A stretch of 64,000 bases of DNA from a methane-oxidizing endosymbiont of Gigantopelta aegis (GTDB taxonomy: Bacteria; Pseudomonadota; Gammaproteobacteria; Methylococcales; Methylomonadaceae), in NCBI RefSeq assembly GCF_016097405.1, contig NZ_JAEHGD010000002.1:383876-447875 (forward strand). Direction: 5' to 3'. Numbering within the stretch: the first letter of the stretch is position 1; each line of letters opens with the position of its first letter. Below, piece by piece: positions 1-8,524 of this stretch. The notes below the pieces were generated by a model. The model was not told the origin of the DNA. It ran no database searches and saw nothing but the letters and a program-made list of their open reading frames with translations. The position numbers and the translations under genes were made by a program.

Positions 1-753
1 TCTTTTCGTCAGTTCACGACCTTGCGCCCGGCCGCCGGCCGCTAAGTTGCCGCGCGACTCGCCTTGCGCCGGAATGCGGGCGAGGGCATAGGGGACTGCT
101 TCACCATCAATCAGCAAAATACGTTTGTCGCCATCTTTGATTTCAGGCAAATACTGTTGTGCCATGATGAAGCGCTGGCCATGATGGGTCATGGTTTCCA
201 GAATGACGCTAAGGTTTGGGTCATTTTCGCGAATATGGAAAATAGATGCGCCGCCCATGCCGTCTAGTGGTTTTAAAATGATTTCCCCATGTTGAGCCAG
301 AAATTGGCGAATACGATGGGCTTCGCGTGTGACTTGCGTGCTGGCGCAGCACTCAGGAAACCAGGCCGTGAACAGTTTTTCATTGGCGTCACGTAAGGAC
401 TGGGGTTTGTTGACGACCAGCACCCCTTGTTTTTCTGCCTGTTCCAGTAAATAGGTTGCGTAGATATACTCCAGATCAAAAGGGGGGTCTTTACGCATAA
501 TGATGACATCCAGATCAGCCAGCGGTATGTCCTGCTCACCGTTGAAGCTAAACCAGTGTTCTGGGTTGCGTTCAACTGTTACGTTGCGGGTTCTGGCATA
601 AGCCTTGCCATCGAGCAGATACAAGTCATTCAGTTCCATATAATGGAGCGACCAGCCACGCGCTTGCGCTTCCAATAACATCGCAAAACTGGTGTCTTTT
701 TTTATATTGATGGATTGAATGGGGTCCATTACCATGCCAAATTTAAGCGTCAT
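1..753 (-). CDS. gshB: Glutathione synthetase, C-terminus beyond the window edge
   Basis: The reading frame starts at an ATG on the minus strand (751-753) and stays open for 251 codons to the window edge, so it is incomplete at its C-terminus. The protein begins MTLKFGMVMDPIQSINIKKD, the typical start of prokaryotic GshB, with the MVMDP and KKDT segments. Later it carries an ATP-grasp-like stretch (KPLDGMGGASIF) and GDKRILLIDGE. GshB joins gamma-glutamylcysteine and glycine with ATP in the cytoplasm. It is transcribed divergently from rpmB. Identification is by family motifs. Confidence 0.93.
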   Translation of the reverse strand, partial: MTLKFGMVMDPIQSINIKKDTSFAMLLEAQARGWSLHYMELNDLYLLDGKAYARTRNVTVERNPEHWFSFNGEQDIPLADLDVIIMRKDPPFDLEYIYATYLLEQAEKQGVLVVNKPQSLRDANEKLFTAWFPECCASTQVTREAHRIRQFLAQHGEIILKPLDGMGGASIFHIRENDPNLSVILETMTHHGQRFIMAQQYLPEIKDGDKRILLIDGEAVPYALARIPAQGESRGNLAAGGRAQGRELTKR

Positions 754-819
754 CGCAGATTTCCGTAGGTTTGTGAGTGTTTTTAGCCGTATTCTAACAA
801 ATTTATTTAGGTTTTTGTG

Positions 820-848
820 TTTACCTTTGATGCTTTTTTTGGTATAAA
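820..848 (+). promoter_or_regulatory. Candidate sigma-70 promoter of rpmBG
   Basis: A -35-like TTTACC (820-825), a 17-base spacer and a -10 TATAAA (843-848) lie about 40 bases before the rpmB start codon. Spacing is ideal but the -35 matches only four of six consensus positions. This is the only well-spaced pair I found between gshB and rpmB. Confidence 0.5.
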
Positions 849-889
849 AGCGGGCTAACTTTTGAATAAGGCACGCACAAGAGGTAATC

Positions 890-1126
890 ATGTCCAGAGT
901 ATGTCAAGTGACGGGTAAACGGCCTGTTACCGGAAACAATGTTTCTCACGCACACAATAAAACCAGAAGGCGCTTCAATCCCAATCTTCATCATCATAAA
1001 TTTTGGGTAGAAAGCGAGAACCGCTGGGTTCGTTTGCGCGTTTCTACCAAAGGAATGCGTATTATCGATAAAAAAGGTATCGATACCGTATTGGCCGAGC
1101 TGCGCAAACGCGGCGAAAAATTCTGA
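890..1126 (+). CDS. rpmB: 50S ribosomal protein L28
   Basis: The 78-residue product has the L28 start ([12 protein letters not shown]) and the basic central stretch ([17 protein letters not shown]), and its length is normal for the family. It is a structural protein of the large ribosomal subunit. A good ribosome-binding site (agaggt) precedes the ATG. It is followed after 15 bases by rpmG, the usual two-gene operon of gammaproteobacteria. Confidence 0.97.
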   Translation: MSRVCQVTGKRPVTGNNVSHAHNKTRRRFNPNLHHHKFWVESENRWVRLRVSTKGMRIIDKKGIDTVLAELRKRGEKF

Positions 1127-1141
1127 TAAGAGGGTTGAAAT

Positions 1142-1297
1142 ATGCGCGATAAAATAAAATTAGTATCGAGTGCCGGAACCGGTCACTTTTATACGACGAC
1201 AAAAAACAAAAGAACCATGCCGGAAAAAATGGAAATCAAAAAATATGATCCGGTTGTTCGTAAGCATGTGATGTACAAGGAAGCTAAAATCAAATAA
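1142..1297 (+). CDS. rpmG: 50S ribosomal protein L33
   Basis: A 51-codon gene begins [20 protein letters not shown] and ends KEAKIK. It contains no cysteine, so it is the zinc-independent (C-minus) form of L33. It lies 15 bases after rpmB and is followed by a strong hairpin, which closes the operon. It is too short to be picked up by many ORF filters, but family similarity and operon context are clear. Confidence 0.96.
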   Translation: MRDKIKLVSSAGTGHFYTTTKNKRTMPEKMEIKKYDPVVRKHVMYKEAKIK

Positions 1298-1339
1298 TTA
1301 TTCCGATTTGATTTTATCCGGCCGGCTTTATTGACTGGC

Positions 1340-1377
1340 CACATAAAAAACCCGCTGTATGGCGGGTTTTTTATGTG
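1340..1377. terminator. Bidirectional intrinsic terminator between rpmG and pilU
   Basis: A stem aaaaaacccgc / gcgggtttttt with a short loop is extended by cacat/atgtg at its base. The A-run on one side and the T-run on the other make it a terminator in both directions. It sits between the convergent ends of rpmG (+) and pilU (-). Confidence 0.9.
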
Positions 1378-1388
1378 TTAAAGGGAGG

Positions 1389-2552
1389 TTAAAGATCTTC
1401 TTCAGGTGCATTTTCATCATCTTCCTCTTCTTCTTTTTCTTCCAAAGCCAGGCTATCAAGGCGAGGGCTTTTAGTACCGGCTGCTGCACCTTTGCCTTCA
1501 CTGAGGCTGATTTTCAGTTTGAGATTGTTCGGTGAGTCCGAATTTCTTAACGCCTCTTCCAAAGAAATAATACCGGATTTGTATAATTTCAGTAAATGGC
1601 TGTCGAAGGTTTGCATACCGACGTTTTCCGATTTTTCCATCGCTTCTTTAATGGCATGAATTTCGCCTTTATGAATCAGGTCTTTCACCAGTTGCGTGCC
1701 GAGCAATATTTCAAAGGCAGCGGTGCGTTTGCCATCAAGCGTAGGCACTAAGCGTTGAGAGATAAAGGCCTGCAGGTTGAGTGAAAGGTCAAGCAGCAGT
1801 TGATTGCGGCGTTCTTCAGGGAAAAAATTGATAATTCGATCCAGTGCTTGGTTGGCATTGTTGGCATGTAGGGTTGATAAGCACAGATGGCCAGTTTCGG
1901 CAAAGGCAAGGGCGTGTTCCATGGTCTCCTGCGTGCGAATTTCACCAATCAGAATCACGTCGGGCGCCTGGCGTAATGTGTTTTCCAGAGCGTCTTCGTA
2001 AGAACGGGTGTCGACGCCAACCTCACGTTGATTAACCAGGCATTTTTTGTGCGGATGAATATATTCAATCGGGTCTTCGATGGTGATGATATGGCCGGAT
2101 GAATTGCTGTTGCGGTGATCAATCAGGGCGGCTAACGAGGTGGATTTTCCGGAACCTGTGCCGCCGACAAAGAGAATGAGCCCTCGTTTAGACATGATTT
2201 TGTCTTTTAAAATCTGAGGCAGACCTAGGTCATCGGCATTAGGAATATCGACCTTGATATTGCGCACGACCATGGCGTGGTTGTTGCGCTGTTTGAAAAT
2301 GTTGACACGAAAGCGGCCAATGCCAGTTTCGGAGATGGCCAGGTTCATTTCGGGAATCTGTTCAAATTGTTCACGTTGTTCATCGTCCATGACACTATCG
2401 GCGATTGCCTTGATTTTTTCTTTTGTCAGAATGGTCGCTTCCAGTGGTTTCAACTGGCCTTGAAATTTGGCGGCGGGTGGCGCGCCTGCCGTCAGATATA
2501 AATCAGAGCCATCTTTGTGTACCAATATTTTCAAATAGTCTCTAAATTCCAT
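1389..2552 (-). CDS. pilU: Type IV pilus retraction ATPase PilU
   Basis: The 387-residue product has the PilT/PilU architecture: an N-terminal domain containing GSDLYLTAGAPP, then Walker A GGTGSGKST at about residues 130-138, an EDPIEYIH Asp/Glu box, Walker B-region GEIRTQETMEHA, and a His box (TLHANNANQALDRI). The opening MEFRDYLKILVHKDGSDL and the acidic C-terminal tail fit PilU rather than PilT. It drives pilus retraction as a cytoplasmic hexamer. No pilT partner is seen beside it, and the assembly genes pilBCD lie 9 kb away on the same strand. Confidence 0.93.
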   Translation of the reverse strand: MEFRDYLKILVHKDGSDLYLTAGAPPAAKFQGQLKPLEATILTKEKIKAIADSVMDDEQREQFEQIPEMNLAISETGIGRFRVNIFKQRNNHAMVVRNIKVDIPNADDLGLPQILKDKIMSKRGLILFVGGTGSGKSTSLAALIDHRNSNSSGHIITIEDPIEYIHPHKKCLVNQREVGVDTRSYEDALENTLRQAPDVILIGEIRTQETMEHALAFAETGHLCLSTLHANNANQALDRIINFFPEERRNQLLLDLSLNLQAFISQRLVPTLDGKRTAAFEILLGTQLVKDLIHKGEIHAIKEAMEKSENVGMQTFDSHLLKLYKSGIISLEEALRNSDSPNNLKLKISLSEGKGAAAGTKSPRLDSLALEEKEEEEDDENAPEEDL

Positions 2553-2676
2553 AGCTATTTTGCCGTTGCTTAAGGTCTGTTTGTGTAAGTTTAGTCAAGA
2601 TTTATGATCTTGCAGTCAAGATAAGATTTATGCAGGTATAATAGGTCATTTTTGTGATAGACGGCAGATTTGAACA

Positions 2677-3720
2677 ATGAGTGAGCCAAAAAAAGCAGTT
2701 GCTTTGATTTCCGGCGGGTTGGATTCCATGTTGGCAGCAAGAGTCATCATGGAGCAGGGCATACAGGTTGAGGGCATCAATTTTTTTACCGGTTTTTGCG
2801 TGGAAGGCCATACCCATGCCATCCGTAAGAAAGACAAGAACAAACAGAAACGGAATAATGCGCTGTGGTCTGCCGAACAGCTCGGCATCAAACTGCATAT
2901 TGTCGATATTATCGATGAATATAAAGATGTATTGATTAACCCTAAGCATGGTTATGGTGCGCATATGAACCCGTGTCTGGATTGCAAGATTTTTATGGTG
3001 AATAAAGCCAAGCAATGGATTCAGGAAAATGGTTTTGATTTTATTATTACCGGGGAGGTTATCGGTCAGCGGCCGATGTCACAACGACGGGAAACCATGC
3101 CGATTGTTGCGGCTGAATCGGGTGCTGATGATTTGTTGTTACGGCCGCTTTGCGCCAAGAACTTACCGATGACTTTGCCTGAAAGGGAAGGTTGGGTGGA
3201 CAGGGAAAAACTGTATGATTTTAGCGGTCGGTCGCGTAAACCGCAGATGGCGTTGGCTGAAGCCTTTGGTTTTGAGGACTATGCACAACCGGCAGGTGGC
3301 TGCTGTTTTCTGACCGATGAACATTATTCCAAGAAGCTGGTTGATTTGTGGCAGGCGCGAGGTAAAAAAGAATACGACTTGGATGATGTGATGTTATTAA
3401 AAGTCGGTCGCCATATCCGGCCTAAAAACAACTTTAAGTTGATTGTTGCGCGTGAAGAGGGTGAGGCGCGGTTCATGCAGGGATATAAGAATCACTTTAT
3501 CAATATGAATTGCGTGAGTCATCGAGGGCCATTAGTACTGATCGATGGTGAGCCGAGCGAAGATGATTTGATTTTAGCCGGGCAGATTACCGCACGTTAT
3601 GGACAAGGGCGGAATGCCGACGAAGTGACGTTGCAGATTCGGGAAAAAGATAAAGCCGAGCGCATGATTACTGTGAAACCTTTGAAAGCCGATGAGATCC
3701 CTGAGGAGTGGTTTGTATGA
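2677..3720 (+). CDS. PP-loop ATPase, tRNA thiolation-like protein
   Basis: The 347-residue product has an ATP-pyrophosphatase PP-loop (SGGLDS, residues 12-17), a CLDC pair after HMNP, a conserved GEVIGQRPMSQ segment and an AQPAGGCCF double cysteine. This combination is found in proteins annotated as MnmA/ThiI-like or ExsB-like tRNA sulfur-insertion enzymes. The substrate is not known to me. The stop codon overlaps the start of a TusA-like sulfur carrier, which supports a sulfur-transfer role. The ATG at 2677 is the first in frame and has only a weak ribosome-binding site. Confidence 0.75.
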   Translation: MSEPKKAVALISGGLDSMLAARVIMEQGIQVEGINFFTGFCVEGHTHAIRKKDKNKQKRNNALWSAEQLGIKLHIVDIIDEYKDVLINPKHGYGAHMNPCLDCKIFMVNKAKQWIQENGFDFIITGEVIGQRPMSQRRETMPIVAAESGADDLLLRPLCAKNLPMTLPEREGWVDREKLYDFSGRSRKPQMALAEAFGFEDYAQPAGGCCFLTDEHYSKKLVDLWQARGKKEYDLDDVMLLKVGRHIRPKNNFKLIVAREEGEARFMQGYKNHFINMNCVSHRGPLVLIDGEPSEDDLILAGQITARYGQGRNADEVTLQIREKDKAERMITVKPLKADEIPEEWFV

Positions 3721-3941
3721 TGAAGGAAACGCTAGATGCCCGCAGATTATTATGCCCAATGCCGGTGATCCGAACCCAGGATAAAGTAAAAAAACTGACG
3801 ACGGGCGACGAGTTAACAGTGATTTGTACCGACCCTGGCGTGATGCAGGATATTCCGGCCTGGTGCCGAATTAACGGGCATCGGGTGAAAGAATGCCGTG
3901 AACAGGATGGTGAATATATTATTGTTCTTGAGGTGGGTTAG
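3717..3941 (+). CDS. TusA-family sulfur carrier protein
   Basis: This small protein has the SirA/TusA hallmark ARRLLCPMPVIR, whose cysteine carries persulfide sulfur, and a normal length of about 75 residues. I place the start at the ATG at 3717, which overlaps the TGA of the upstream PP-loop gene and follows a GAGGAG site at 3703-3708. A GTG at 3708 is possible but lies on the ribosome-binding site. Translational coupling implies that it hands sulfur to the PP-loop enzyme. That partnership is inferred. Confidence 0.88.
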   Translation: MMKETLDARRLLCPMPVIRTQDKVKKLTTGDELTVICTDPGVMQDIPAWCRINGHRVKECREQDGEYIIVLEVG

Positions 3942-3944
3942 TCT

Positions 3945-5090
3945 ATGGCTGCTGTATTGGATAGTGAAGAATTAGCCCGCGTAAAAACACGTGTTACCTA
4001 TGTGGGCGCGATGGTCAATGTGTTTTTGACACTGATCAAAGTCGGTGTAGGAATATGGGGGCATTCTGCCGCATTGATTGCCGATGGTATTCATTCTCTG
4101 TCGGATTTATTGAGTGACTTAGTCGTCATTGGTGCGATCAAAATGGGCAGTCGCGAGGCTGACTATGATCACCCCTATGGGCATCGGCGTTACGAAACCC
4201 TAGCTACCGTATTGCTTGGATTAGGGTTGGTGGTGATTGCTGGTGGTATTGTTTGGGATATCAGTGAACGATTGCGGCATGCGGAAAAATTGTTGTTGCC
4301 AGATAGAAATACCTTGTGGGTTGCGCTGATTTCGATTCTGGCAAATGAATGGCTCTATCATTACACCAAACGCGCCGGACTCAAGACTCGCTCTAACTTA
4401 TTGATTGCCAATGCCTGGCATCACCGCAGTGATGCGATTTCGTCCGTTGTGGTCTTGATTGGCATTATTGGTGTATTTGCAGGTTATCCGTATGCCGATG
4501 CCATTGCGGCGGTGATTGTGGCGTTGATGGTCGGTAAAATTGGTTTTACTCTGGTTTTGCAAAGTATTAACGAATTGGTAGATACCTCCTTGCCGGAAGA
4601 GCAGGTCAAGGCGATTCGAAAAACGATTAAAACCACTCATGGCGTTAAAGATATTCATTTACTCCGGACTCGGCAAATGGGTGAAGATGCCTATGTGGAT
4701 GCACATATCGTAGTCGATCCGCGCATTACGGTTTCTGAAGGGCATCAGATTGGTGATATCGTCCGTGACCGGCTGAAAAATGAATTTGACGATATTCAAG
4801 ATGTTTTGGTGCATGTCGATCCTGAAGACGACGAATTTCTTGATAAAGACGATGTGCTGCCACAACGTGAGGAAATTATCGCTTTATTTCGGGAGACACT
4901 CGGTGATTTATTTGAGCATATCGATGAAATCAAAATTCATTATCTCGATGGAAAGCTGGAAATCGAGGTTATGCTGCCGCATTTGATTCTTGGACAAGTC
5001 AAGTTAATTGAACAAATCAAACAACATTGCGCTTTACTGGAAAGAACAGTCGATAAAATCGGCAAAATCAATGTATTTATAAAAGCATGA
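3945..5090 (+). CDS. Cation diffusion facilitator (metal efflux) transporter
   Basis: The 381-residue product carries the CDF metal-site motifs: HSLSD in the second helix, DHPYGHRRYETLA after it and AWHHRSDAISS in the fifth helix. About six membrane segments are followed by a cytoplasmic metallochaperone-like domain. It is roughly 80 residues longer than FieF-type proteins. The extra C-terminal segment (after VDPEDDEF) looks like a second copy of a small ferredoxin-like fold. It probably exports Zn, Fe or Mn by proton exchange. It lies 3 bases after the TusA-like gene and 16 bases before argJ. Confidence 0.88.
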   Translation: MAAVLDSEELARVKTRVTYVGAMVNVFLTLIKVGVGIWGHSAALIADGIHSLSDLLSDLVVIGAIKMGSREADYDHPYGHRRYETLATVLLGLGLVVIAGGIVWDISERLRHAEKLLLPDRNTLWVALISILANEWLYHYTKRAGLKTRSNLLIANAWHHRSDAISSVVVLIGIIGVFAGYPYADAIAAVIVALMVGKIGFTLVLQSINELVDTSLPEEQVKAIRKTIKTTHGVKDIHLLRTRQMGEDAYVDAHIVVDPRITVSEGHQIGDIVRDRLKNEFDDIQDVLVHVDPEDDEFLDKDDVLPQREEIIALFRETLGDLFEHIDEIKIHYLDGKLEIEVMLPHLILGQVKLIEQIKQHCALLERTVDKIGKINVFIKA

Positions 5091-5106
5091 GGAAATTGGA
5101 AACAAT

Positions 5107-6321
5107 ATGGCTGTAGGCAACACGTCATTCCCTGAGATGCACAGGGTGAAAGGTATTCGTTTAGGCACCACACTAGCGGGTATCAAACAAAATCAGCGGG
5201 ATGATCTTTTGCTGATTGAAATGGTTGAAGCGGGACGCTGTGCAGCGGTATTTACCCGGAATGCTTTTTGTGCCGCACCGGTGCATGTGGCTAAAAAACA
5301 CTTGGCTGACGCACCGCGCTGGTTATTGGTCAACTCGGGCAATGCTAATGCCGGCACTGGACAACAAGGCATGGCGGATGCTCAGGCTTGTTGTCAGCAG
5401 GTCGCCAAACAGGTAGGGGGAGAGCCAACTCAGGTATTGCCATTTTCAACCGGTGTGATTGGCGAGAACTTGCCACTGGAGAAAATGCTCAAGGCTGTGC
5501 CGGAGGCTGTGGCAGATTTATCGGAACAGCATTGGCATAAGGCGGCGCTGGCGATTATGACCACCGATACCTTTGCTAAAGGTGCATCGGAAGTGATTGA
5601 AATTGATGGTCAGCAGTTGACGATTACTGGGATTGCGAAAGGCTCGGGGATGATCCATCCTAATATGGCGACGATGCTTAGTTTTATTGCAACTGATGCC
5701 TGCATTGCACAGCCACTGCTGCAACGCTGTTTGCAACAGGCGGTTGAGCAATCGTTTAATCGAATCACCGTCGATGGTGACACCTCAACGAATGACGCTT
5801 GTGTTTTGCTGGCGACAGGATGTAGTTCTGTGGTGGAGATTCGTGAAGATAGCACGGCATTTATTACTTTTTGCGAGGCTTTGAATCGGATTACTGCGCA
5901 GTTGGCCGAAGCGATTATCAGAGATGGTGAAGGTGCGACAAAGCTGATTCGTATTGTTGTCGAGCAGGCATTGACGGATGAAGAGGCATTGCAGGTAGCC
6001 AAAACCATTGCCCATTCACCGTTGGTTAAGACGGCATTTTTCGCCAGCGATCCCAATTGGGGTCGGATATTGGCGGCAGTGGGTCGAGCTGGCGTACAAA
6101 ATTTTGATATTGATAGGGTTAAAATTTATTTAGGTGATGTCTGCATTGTCGAAGCCGGAGGCCGTGCACCCAGCTATACCGAGCAGGCAGGGCAGGCGGT
6201 GATGGACAAAGAAGAGATTACGGTCAGGGTTGTGCTAGGGCGCGGCCAGGCTTGTCAACGGCTGCTGACCTGTGATTTATCTTATGATTATGTGCGTATC
6301 AATGCGGAATATAGAACCTGA
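5107..6321 (+). CDS. argJ: Glutamate N-acetyltransferase / amino-acid acetyltransferase
   Basis: The 404-residue product has the ArgJ self-cleavage region KGSGMIHPNMATML, where the Thr becomes the nucleophile of the beta chain. It also has the conserved TTDTFAK, VNSGNANAGTG and FASDPNWGRILAA segments. It transfers acetyl groups from N-acetylornithine to glutamate in arginine synthesis. Its TGA overlaps the ATG of the following Nudix gene by one base, so the two are likely co-transcribed. Confidence 0.96.
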   Translation: MAVGNTSFPEMHRVKGIRLGTTLAGIKQNQRDDLLLIEMVEAGRCAAVFTRNAFCAAPVHVAKKHLADAPRWLLVNSGNANAGTGQQGMADAQACCQQVAKQVGGEPTQVLPFSTGVIGENLPLEKMLKAVPEAVADLSEQHWHKAALAIMTTDTFAKGASEVIEIDGQQLTITGIAKGSGMIHPNMATMLSFIATDACIAQPLLQRCLQQAVEQSFNRITVDGDTSTNDACVLLATGCSSVVEIREDSTAFITFCEALNRITAQLAEAIIRDGEGATKLIRIVVEQALTDEEALQVAKTIAHSPLVKTAFFASDPNWGRILAAVGRAGVQNFDIDRVKIYLGDVCIVEAGGRAPSYTEQAGQAVMDKEEITVRVVLGRGQACQRLLTCDLSYDYVRINAEYRT

Positions 6322-7271
6322 TGAATACGCCATTTTTACATGTGGCGGTCGGTGTTATTGAGCGACATGATGGCCACGTTTTAATCGCTAAACGGCATGC
6401 CGCCGCACATCAGGGCGGGCTATGGGAGTTCCCTGGAGGGAAGCGTGAGGCGGGAGAAACTATCGAGCAAGCCTTGCAGCGAGAATTGGCCGAAGAACTG
6501 GGCATTGCAGTCCGGCATTCCGAGCCTTTGATTAAAATTCCTTATCAGTATCATGACCGCAGCGTCTTATTGGATGTATGGCGGGTTAAAGAATTTACTG
6601 GAAAGGCATCGGGGCGGGAGGGCCAAGATATTGCCTGGGTCAATCGTCATGACTTACTTGAATATGACTTCCCCGCGGCGAATCGGCCGATCATTAATGC
6701 CATCAGCTTGCCGCCGTTTTATGCGATTCTGGAGGGCACGGACGAGGCACAGGTGTTGACGCGGTTCGAGCAGATATTGACCAATAAAGTCAATATGGTT
6801 CAAATTCGATTGAAAACCTTGAAAACGCCGGTTACGGATGCATTGTTGGCAGAGCTGCGGTTTAAAGCGCAGGCTGGCGCGTGTCAGCTTCTGTTTAATT
6901 CTGCCTTGCCAATTTCCCCTGTGGATAGCTCCGTCGGTATTCATTTGACTGGCCAGGATTTGATGCGCCAGTCAGCCAAGCCGGAAGGTTTCAAATGGGT
7001 TGCGGCATCGTGCCATACGGTGGCAGAATTGGCACAGGCTGAAAAAATCGGTGTCGATTTTGCCGTGTTAGCGCCGGTGCAGACAACAGCCTCACATCCT
7101 GATGCGCCCGCTTTAGGTTGGCCACAGTTCAAACAGTTGACAGAGAACTGTGGCATCCCGGTTTATGCGTTAGGCGGTGTAGGCGTAGCCGACTTGCCAC
7201 AGGTTAAACGTTGTGGTGGTCAGGGCGTTGCCGGTATTCGCACGTTCATCAAAGACAGTGCCGTAAGCTGA
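6321..7271 (+). CDS. Nudix hydrolase (MutT-like) fused to a ThiE-like domain
   Basis: Residues 1-130 form a MutT domain with the Nudix box GGKREAGETIEQALQRELAEEL. Residues of about 140-316 resemble thiamine-phosphate synthase (ThiE): LPPFYAI at the start, HLTGQDL, ASCHT, a VDFAVLAPVQ strand and YALGGVG near the end. The fusion is a known gammaproteobacterial family. The first half would sanitise 8-oxo-dGTP. The role of the ThiE half is unproven and it may not make thiamine. It is translationally coupled to argJ. Confidence 0.9.
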   Translation: MNTPFLHVAVGVIERHDGHVLIAKRHAAAHQGGLWEFPGGKREAGETIEQALQRELAEELGIAVRHSEPLIKIPYQYHDRSVLLDVWRVKEFTGKASGREGQDIAWVNRHDLLEYDFPAANRPIINAISLPPFYAILEGTDEAQVLTRFEQILTNKVNMVQIRLKTLKTPVTDALLAELRFKAQAGACQLLFNSALPISPVDSSVGIHLTGQDLMRQSAKPEGFKWVAASCHTVAELAQAEKIGVDFAVLAPVQTTASHPDAPALGWPQFKQLTENCGIPVYALGGVGVADLPQVKRCGGQGVAGIRTFIKDSAVS

Positions 7272-7297
7272 AACTTGACCGTTAATCCATATACGGG

Positions 7298-7729
7298 TTA
7301 GCGATGGGCCTGTGCCCAGCGTACAATATCGGCACTGTTCATGGCACCGGCCTGGCGTGCAACTTCCTGGCCTTGTTTAAACACGACCAGGGTTGGAATA
7401 CTGCGGATATTAAAATTGGCCGCAATCATTTGTTCCTGTTCTGTATTCAATTTAGCTAGCCGGAAATAAGGTTCGAGTTGTCGTGCGGCATCTGCAAACT
7501 GTGGTGCCATCATCTTACAGGGTCCGCACCAGGGCGCCCAGAAATCGACGATGACTGGAATATCGTTCTGTTGGATGAATTTGGCGAAATTCTGGCTGTT
7601 CAATTCGACCGGTTGGCCGGTAAATAACGGTTTTTTACACTTGCCACATTTCGGTTGATGGCTGAGCTTTTCTGTCAATACGCGATTAGTAGTATTGCAA
7701 TGTGGACAGATAATATGGGTTGCATGCAT
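7298..7729 (-). CDS. trxC: Thioredoxin 2
   Basis: The 143-residue product has an N-terminal zinc-ribbon (CPHC at 8-11 and CGKC at 28-31) and a thioredoxin domain with the WCGPC active site (Cys68 and Cys71) and a cis-proline region (RSIPTLVVF). This zinc-finger plus thioredoxin layout is specific to TrxC, a cytoplasmic disulfide reductase. It is a single-gene unit, convergent with the Nudix gene and followed upstream by a 155-bp repeat element. Confidence 0.96.
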   Translation of the reverse strand: MHATHIICPHCNTTNRVLTEKLSHQPKCGKCKKPLFTGQPVELNSQNFAKFIQQNDIPVIVDFWAPWCGPCKMMAPQFADAARQLEPYFRLAKLNTEQEQMIAANFNIRSIPTLVVFKQGQEVARQAGAMNSADIVRWAQAHR

Positions 7730-7810
7730 TTTTTTCTCCTCGTTGTTATGCTTTTGTTAGAAGCCGACCGAAGCGAGAATTTAATCTGGCCTTACTGTTC
7801 TCATGCCATA

Positions 7811-7966
7811 GTGTAACTGCTCGCACGGTAATCATTTAGTTGGCGTAGGGTATTGATTTTTCAGGACGCGTAGATACCTCCCTGTAGCTCTGTGCAACAT
7901 CCTTGTTGCACAAGCCTGAAAAATCAATACCCTACACTCAATGTTTCTGAAGGCGTGAGTAGTTAC
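7811..7966. repeat. MITE-like element copy 1 (subfamily A), flanked by 8-bp duplication
   Basis: The element begins GTGTAACTGCTCGC and ends GTGAGTAGTTAC. It is flanked by the direct repeat ATGCCATA (7803-7810 and 7967-7974). Inside, GTAGGGTATTGATTTTTCAGG pairs with CCTGAAAAATCAATACCCTAC, and a hairpin GTGCAACA / TGTTGCAC lies in the centre. There is no coding capacity. It fills the trxC-yacG gap. The ends and target duplication imply movement by a transposase acting in trans. Confidence 0.88.
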
Positions 7967-8002
7967 ATGCCATAAAATAAATGGTGTTATGGCTGGCTTA
8001 GG

Positions 8003-8206
8003 TTAAGACACGTCGTCTTGCGTTGAATCGACGTTCCTGTATTCGTTCTCGTCATCAAGCCAGGCTGGCTCTCCTGGTATTCTATGGGCTTCAGTAGCCC
8101 AATCCCCAAGGTCAATCAAACGGCAACGATGGCTACAAAAAGGCCTGAATTTTTCTTGTTTGCTCCAAAGGACTTCCTTTTGGCAGGTCGGACATTTGAC
8201 TTTCAT
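8003..8206 (-). CDS. yacG: DNA gyrase inhibitor YacG
   Basis: The 67-residue product has two Cys pairs (CPTC near the start and CSHRC about 20 residues later) followed by RLIDLGDW, the YacG signature. YacG is a small zinc protein that binds GyrB and inhibits gyrase. It is the last gene of the conserved pilBCD-coaE-zapD-yacG order. Confidence 0.95.
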   Translation of the reverse strand: MKVKCPTCQKEVLWSKQEKFRPFCSHRCRLIDLGDWATEAHRIPGEPAWLDDENEYRNVDSTQDDVS

Positions 8207-8228
8207 ACGCTGATAATGGGGATGGAGA

Positions 8229-8524
8229 TTAGAAAATGCAACGGGTTAATAAAAAAGGAATGTCTTGGGTAGTTTGTACAGGGCGGTTTTTGTCGCTAGA
8301 AGGCTCCATGAAACGGATAGTAAAGCGGTATTTGCCACCGCTGATTTCGGCGAAACAGGGAATGCTTTTATCCAGTAGTACGCGCAATAATTGTACCGGT
8401 TGGCTGCTATCTAGTCCCATTTGAAAGAAACCGGCTTCGGCCGTGTATTGTTTTGGCGTATTGCTTTGCCGGATATAGCCTAAAATCATGTCGATAGCCT
8501 GATTGATTGCTCGGAATCCCCCTA
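8229..8524 (-). pseudogene. zapD: zapD 3' fragment (C-terminal part)
   Basis: Read on the minus strand, this fragment continues from GFRAINQAIDMILGYIRQ through AGFFQMGLD to ISGGKYRFTIRFM. It matches the C-terminal third of the Z-ring-associated protein ZapD (known in E. coli as YacF). The frame is open into the IS element at 8525. The N-terminal part lies on the other side of that element at 10178-10401. About 90 residues that belong between the two are absent, so this is not a simple insertion. The fragment ends just before yacG. Confidence 0.88.

Noticed and set aside
7803-7974. The 155-bp repeats as a CRISPR, attC or standard REP element
   Set aside because: They are dispersed single units with target duplications and long nested stems, without spacers, cas genes or an integrase.
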